DNA of 64,000 nt from Blastopirellula sp. J2-11 (GTDB lineage: Bacteria > Planctomycetota > Planctomycetia > Pirellulales > Pirellulaceae), in the NCBI RefSeq assembly GCF_024584705.1, contig NZ_CP097384.1, positions 4,092,001 to 4,156,000 on the forward strand, read 5' to 3'. A program made the translations under genes and the position numbers. Within the stretch, counting starts at the first letter, position 1. Each line of letters starts with the position of its first letter. Positions 60,099 through 64,000 of the stretch are shown here, piece after piece. Under the pieces are notes generated by a model, which was not told the origin of the DNA, searched no databases, and saw nothing but the letters and a program-made list of their open reading frames with translations.

Positions 60099-63000
60099 CT
60101 AGTTCCCCATCGCCGCGGCGGCAGGCTTCGTATCCTCACGATCGACTTTCACACGAATCGTTAGCGGGTTCTGAATTTCCACCGCGGCTCGCAGTGGATT
60201 CGTGATCACAAACGCCCGCGCTCGGATCGAAATCGTCGAGTCATCGGCTAGGTTCGTTTCTTCGACAAGATACTTGATATAGGGGTTGATCTGCTGCTGC
60301 ATACCACTTGGCGTTGGCGCATTGTCGCTACCAACCAGACTCTTCAGATCGGCTCCTTCGATATAGAATGTGTTGGAACGAGGATCGAATCCACTCACTT
60401 TCGAGGGCGTCGATCCAACCAAGACCCCGTCGTGATCAAGCTGAAACCGAATCTGCGGTTCGTCGGTCAATTGTAGCAATGCTGGCGAGTTGAGCGTGAT
60501 GACGCCCGGTTCAATAAGACTGAAGTCTTCAATATCAACCGTATACTTGTCATTGTCCCCTTCCTTGGCCGTCGCCTTCATCGAAACCGCGACCGGTTCG
60601 GCGAACGCCAACGCTTGGTTGACTGACGCAGCGTTGGGGACCGCCACCGGCACATGCAGATGGCTGCTGACGCCATACGGAGTCGCCACGTGCAGGTCGA
60701 CCGCCTCTTCAAAATTGGTCTGACTCCCCGGCTCCGACCGTACAAATTGAACGCCCGGAGGAATCGTTGCCTGCATCACTTGCCGGCTCAGCAGTTTAAA
60801 GGGAACCGGACGACCGCCGGCAGTCAATTGCGTTTCGTGCACGCTAAACCCATCACCCATCAAAAATAGAGTGGTTGGGCCGTTACGATTGACGCCCGGC
60901 TCGCCGTACCAACCGATCAGCTCGGGCGCCAAATCGGTGATGCCGGAGCTGAACAGCTCAAATCCGCCGGTCGTATTTTCATATGGGATCTGAGCTCTCA
61001 TCGTTTGCAGCGGAAGCTCGCGTTCCAACTGGTCAACACGCCGCAGCAGCCGACTCACCTCTCCGTCGCGGTAGAGGTGGGCGCACTGGCCGCAGGTCAT
61101 CGCCAACTGCTGCATCGACTTGATCGACCGACTCAGCTTCATCGTTTCATGCATGCTTGGGTCGGTTTGCTTGGGATGCGTCAGGTGATACCAGTTGCTG
61201 CGAACATCGAACGTCATGAAAGGGACGAACGACGGCATAACAACGATCGCCGTACATTCGCGCATGCCTGGCTCCAATTGCCGCTTCCGCAGATCGGCGT
61301 CCTCCGAGGGGCCGCCAAACAGCGTTTCGCCAAATGTCGCCAGGTTCCCGCGGAACGGCGGAGTTTGAAAGCGAGGATTGAAACGCCAGCCAAAGGTGTC
61401 GTTTCCATGCGAGAAACCGACGACCGTTCGGTTGAGATCAATCGTCGCCATGTCAGACTCCAAACGTCGCGTATAATTCATCAGCGTTTGGACGCCGATC
61501 TCACCGCCGGCGAACGCTAGGGCGATCGCGACTTGCAATTCTCGGCGGCGAGAGAACTCGTCGGTGATGTTTTGTTCTTGATTGGCCGGATCAAGTGCGA
61601 AGACGCGAATCGGCCAGCGGCAGCGGACATACTCATTGAAGGCGTAACGAGCCTGGTCATGAGGATTCGGTCCATAGAACGGGCCAACCGCCTCGGCACA
61701 TTCCATGCAGCCCTTGGCGGAGCCGATCTCACGCATGTCCTGGGCGAGTTTTTCGTCCAACAGCGCCGATTCAACAATGACCGCCCAGGCCATCGCAGTA
61801 GTTACGTCCAAACAAGGATTGAAAAAGTCTATGTCGCAAGCGCATTTGGCGCCGTACGGAGAGCCTTCGCTGAGCACGCCGCCAGTCGAGGCGATTGCAT
61901 TGTTAAAGTTGCAGCGGCGTTTCGAAATCCCCTGCACGTCGCGCTGCCGAATCGCCGTCGCGAGCCCCGGGGCGAACAGGTGCCACAGATCAGCTTTTTC
62001 CGCGGCGGACAGCATTTCGTAGGCCGCCTGGACCTCGCCGGTCAAATAGCCGCGAATGTCCATCTCGTGGATGATTCGGTTTTCGGCCGAGACGCCGCCC
62101 AGTCGGCGGCGAATATCGATCGCGACGTTTAGCAGATTGCCGCTACCGAAGACTTGCGCGATCTGCGACGGCGGCAACGGGAGACGAGCCCGACGTGACC
62201 TGCTTGAGGGAAGATATATATGGATCTGCTCTTGCAGATCGACGCCGTCGCCCAACTGCCGGCTTTCTATATTCGCTTTTTTCCAAAGCTGATCTCTCTT
62301 CTCAAGATCGTTCGTATTCGCCGCCTCTTGCCGCATTTTCAGAATGCTCTCTGAGCGTGCGATGATCGAAGGCTCATTGACGATCGACGCCAGCGCGGGG
62401 GAAAGTAGGTCGACCAAGTCGTTCGTGACGAGGCTTCGAAACGTCGTGGGAAGCAGGTCCTCTCCCAGGTAAGGTTCGGCGATCACGGTGATCTCGGCGC
62501 CATAGCCTTCGCGGGTGTGCCCGCCAGGAAGAATCGATACCGGAATACGGACCAGATTGAGCGAGTAGCCGGGTGAGTCGGCGATGTCGTCCCCTTCATT
62601 GATCCGGCGGAGTTCGTGCAGGTGATTCAGATAACGCGACATCTGATCGAGTTGCAGCGTCGGCTCGAGGGCCAGCGTATCGTTACCGAACTCGAATTGA
62701 GTGCCGCCAAATGGGGCGGTTCGACTAATCACCGACATTGCTTTTCCGTCTTCTCCCGTGCCGGTAACCACACTCGGATCAGAAATCAGATTTTGAACGG
62801 TGGTGGTGGTGCTCCCCGTTGCAGTGGTGGAACCACGGCCGAAAAGCCCCGGAGCACTCTGCTCTCCATTGACGGCGGCCTGCAGAGCGAACGCCATTCC
62901 TAGAAAGGCCTGGTCGCTGCGTCTTAGGGCGGCGTTCATGCGCACCTCGAACCCGCCCAGCTGGGTCTCCATGATCTGTTCGTATTCGGCGCGGTGCCGC

Positions 63001-63284
63001 ATCAGTCGGCTCTCTCCCCAAATATCGGGATGCTTGGCGACGACTGACCCGTATTTATCCAAATGATGCTCGAGCCAATCGAGTTCGTTGGCCAGCTCTT
63101 CGATGCAGTTGTCCTGATTCGTCTGCGGTTTAGAACGATGTACCGCCTTCAGGGGCGCTCCGAGATATTGGATAAGCTGATGAAGATCCTCCCCCTTCGC
63201 CTGCCTTGCCTGGGGCGTAGGCGGAAGCGCTAGTATCAGTATCGTAAGTACAGTGATTGTAGATTTGAGGTTGGGGCGATCCAT
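60099..63284 (-). CDS. Very large exported protein, unknown function, with IPT/TIG-like segment
   Basis: 1,061 residues from ATG 63284, preceded by AGGAAA. Signal peptide core T-V-L-T-I-L-I-L-A-L-P. A helical N-terminal half includes S-L-N-L-V-R-I-P-V-S-I-L-P-G-G near residue 250. A small cysteine cluster follows at about 465-540 (R-R-C-N-F, K-C-A-C-D-I-D, G-C-M-E-C-A). Around residue 780-820 the motif P-T-T-L-F-L-M-G-D-G-F-S, followed by a strand pattern ending Q-A-T-I-P-P-G, resembles an IPT/TIG Ig-like fold. The C-terminus is beta-rich. I recognise no overall family. It precedes the 849-residue exported gene on the same strand. Confidence 0.75.
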   Translation of the reverse strand: MDRPNLKSTITVLTILILALPPTPQARQAKGEDLHQLIQYLGAPLKAVHRSKPQTNQDNCIEELANELDWLEHHLDKYGSVVAKHPDIWGESRLMRHRAEYEQIMETQLGGFEVRMNAALRRSDQAFLGMAFALQAAVNGEQSAPGLFGRGSTTATGSTTTTVQNLISDPSVVTGTGEDGKAMSVISRTAPFGGTQFEFGNDTLALEPTLQLDQMSRYLNHLHELRRINEGDDIADSPGYSLNLVRIPVSILPGGHTREGYGAEITVIAEPYLGEDLLPTTFRSLVTNDLVDLLSPALASIVNEPSIIARSESILKMRQEAANTNDLEKRDQLWKKANIESRQLGDGVDLQEQIHIYLPSSRSRRARLPLPPSQIAQVFGSGNLLNVAIDIRRRLGGVSAENRIIHEMDIRGYLTGEVQAAYEMLSAAEKADLWHLFAPGLATAIRQRDVQGISKRRCNFNNAIASTGGVLSEGSPYGAKCACDIDFFNPCLDVTTAMAWAVIVESALLDEKLAQDMREIGSAKGCMECAEAVGPFYGPNPHDQARYAFNEYVRCRWPIRVFALDPANQEQNITDEFSRRRELQVAIALAFAGGEIGVQTLMNYTRRLESDMATIDLNRTVVGFSHGNDTFGWRFNPRFQTPPFRGNLATFGETLFGGPSEDADLRKRQLEPGMRECTAIVVMPSFVPFMTFDVRSNWYHLTHPKQTDPSMHETMKLSRSIKSMQQLAMTCGQCAHLYRDGEVSRLLRRVDQLERELPLQTMRAQIPYENTTGGFELFSSGITDLAPELIGWYGEPGVNRNGPTTLFLMGDGFSVHETQLTAGGRPVPFKLLSRQVMQATIPPGVQFVRSEPGSQTNFEEAVDLHVATPYGVSSHLHVPVAVPNAASVNQALAFAEPVAVSMKATAKEGDNDKYTVDIEDFSLIEPGVITLNSPALLQLTDEPQIRFQLDHDGVLVGSTPSKVSGFDPRSNTFYIEGADLKSLVGSDNAPTPSGMQQQINPYIKYLVEETNLADDSTISIRARAFVITNPLRAAVEIQNPLTIRVKVDREDTKPAAAAMGN

Positions 63285-63767
63285 CGTTGTTTCCTGTGCG
63301 GTAAGTTGCGATCCATCTAACGAAACGGCAGTGCGTCAACAATTTGCGTGACGCCGCAAGAAAGAAACCGCATATTCAGAAAACTCTATCGGACCCTCCT
63401 TGGCGGTATATTTAGAAATATACGCGAGGGGAGCACCATTTGTATGGGAGACGCCAGCACTGCAACGCTTGCTGTTGGTCGTGCGCGCGGCAACAGTCGA
63501 GTGCCGATCAAGCGGCTGGGATGGTTGGCGCGCTGTCTCCCCACGGGCGCGCGACTTAACGCTAGCATCGGTAGATGCGGCCGATGCTTTCGCAAACGCA
63601 CCAGTTCACTGAAAAGTAGAAACGCCGGCCAAACAAGAACCGCCGGCATTCTCGCCTCGGCGTCCCGGCATCTATCGTTCGCAGGACGCCAATCCTCTTC
63701 GACTCTTCAGAACGTCGTCTCCAATTAGTCGACTAGCTCGGCCGGCTATACGAGGCGCACCTGGGAA
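63285..63767. other. Intergenic region without a supportable gene
   Basis: About 480 bases between two minus-strand genes. Open frames exist on both strands but are Arg/Ser-rich, overlap each other and lack ribosome sites. Promoter of the 63284 gene expected; no clear consensus found. Confidence 0.4.
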
Positions 63768-64000
63768 CTACTTGAACTCGAAATCCCAATCGTCGTCGTC
63801 AACAGCGGAGAAACCAGCGCCGCTGCCGCCAAACGCGTTATCCGACTTGGGATAGATCTCGCCCATGAAACGATAGTCGGTTGAATTGATATCGTCTCCC
63901 CCCAGAATCGGCTCCCCATCCTTGGTAATCTCGCCAGGAAGCTGATAACACATGATCGAAGTCTGATCAGCTGGAGTTCGCATGAGCGACTTCTCATCAA
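63768..64000 (-). CDS. C-terminal end of a probable metzincin zinc metallopeptidase (5' part beyond window)
   Basis: Only the last 77 or so residues are present; the frame is open to the right edge. The segment S-I-M-C-Y-Q-L-P followed by I-T-K-D-G and G-G-D-D-I-N-S-T-D-Y matches the Met-turn and following loop of astacin-like or related metzincin peptidases, in which the S-I-M-x-Y methionine lies under the zinc site. The HExxH motif would be upstream, outside the window. The extreme C-terminus is Asp-rich (A-V-D-D-D-D-W-D-F). Inference from one motif. Confidence 0.55.
   Translation of the reverse strand, partial: DEKSLMRTPADQTSIMCYQLPGEITKDGEPILGGDDINSTDYRFMGEIYPKSDNAFGGSGAGFSAVDDDDWDFEFK

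Noticed and set aside
63348-63728. Plus-strand open frame of 126 codons
   Set aside because: Arg/Ser-rich, no ribosome site, overlapped by an equally long antisense frame.

Overview
The window looks like chromosomal DNA from a marine planctomycete of the Pirellulaceae (Blastopirellula/Rhodopirellula type). The evidence is a formylglycine-type sulfatase, a DUF1559 prepilin-like protein, an ECF sigma factor overlapping a Ser/Thr kinase that carries an FGE-sulfatase domain, many Sec-exported proteins without assigned function, an extremely long secreted gene, and a complete ectoine/hydroxyectoine pathway typical of salt-exposed bacteria. The genus is an inference from gene content, not from a marker gene.

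Region 1 (1-27.2 kb, minus strand) is a secreted cell-wall/surface locus. In transcription order it holds a small exported lytic-transglycosylase-like protein (27205-26561), a 1,091-residue protein with three peptidoglycan-binding modules, an M15-like peptidase, a pesticin/T4-type muramidase and a lytic-transglycosylase-like domain (25783-22508), and, 52 bases further on, a giant gene that starts at 22455 and is still open at the left edge (at least 7,485 codons). The giant protein has a signal peptide, an alpha/beta-hydrolase domain, a muramidase domain homologous to the one next door but with all three expected catalytic residues replaced, two blocks of RTX-type Gly/Asp repeats and a C-terminal series of FG-GAP-like repeats. 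I consider this the most unusual system in the window.

Region 2 (28.5-38.4 kb) has a sulfatase, a secreted beta-propeller protein, a MoaD/ThiS-like protein, a GT61 glycosyltransferase, a three-subunit molybdenum hydroxylase (xanthine dehydrogenase/CO dehydrogenase family) on the minus strand, and an aldehyde dehydrogenase. Region 3 (38.4-45.9 kb) is an osmoprotection unit. ectA-ectB-ectC-ectD (minus strand) make ectoine and 5-hydroxyectoine, and divergently oriented ehuB-ehuC-ehuD-ehuA genes encode an ABC importer probably for the same solutes. Strong hairpin terminators bound this unit on both sides (38384-38420 and 45955-45985).

Region 4 (46-54.4 kb) holds a cysteine-containing cationic protein with an acidic N-terminus, the sigma factor/kinase pair, an exported cysteine-containing protein, a DUF1559 protein, a trypsin-like protease with a downstream small gene resembling its N-terminal domain, and a shortened phage-structural-like protein. 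Region 5 (54.5-57.2 kb) is a mobile-element scar: the 3' half of a tRNA-Val(UAC) gene with its terminator (an attachment-site signature), an intact IS4-family element with 19-bp perfect terminal inverted repeats and flanking direct repeats, and an ISAs1-family transposase remnant. Region 6 (57.2-64 kb, minus strand) has two large exported proteins of unknown function and, at the right edge, the C-terminal end of a probable zinc metallopeptidase.
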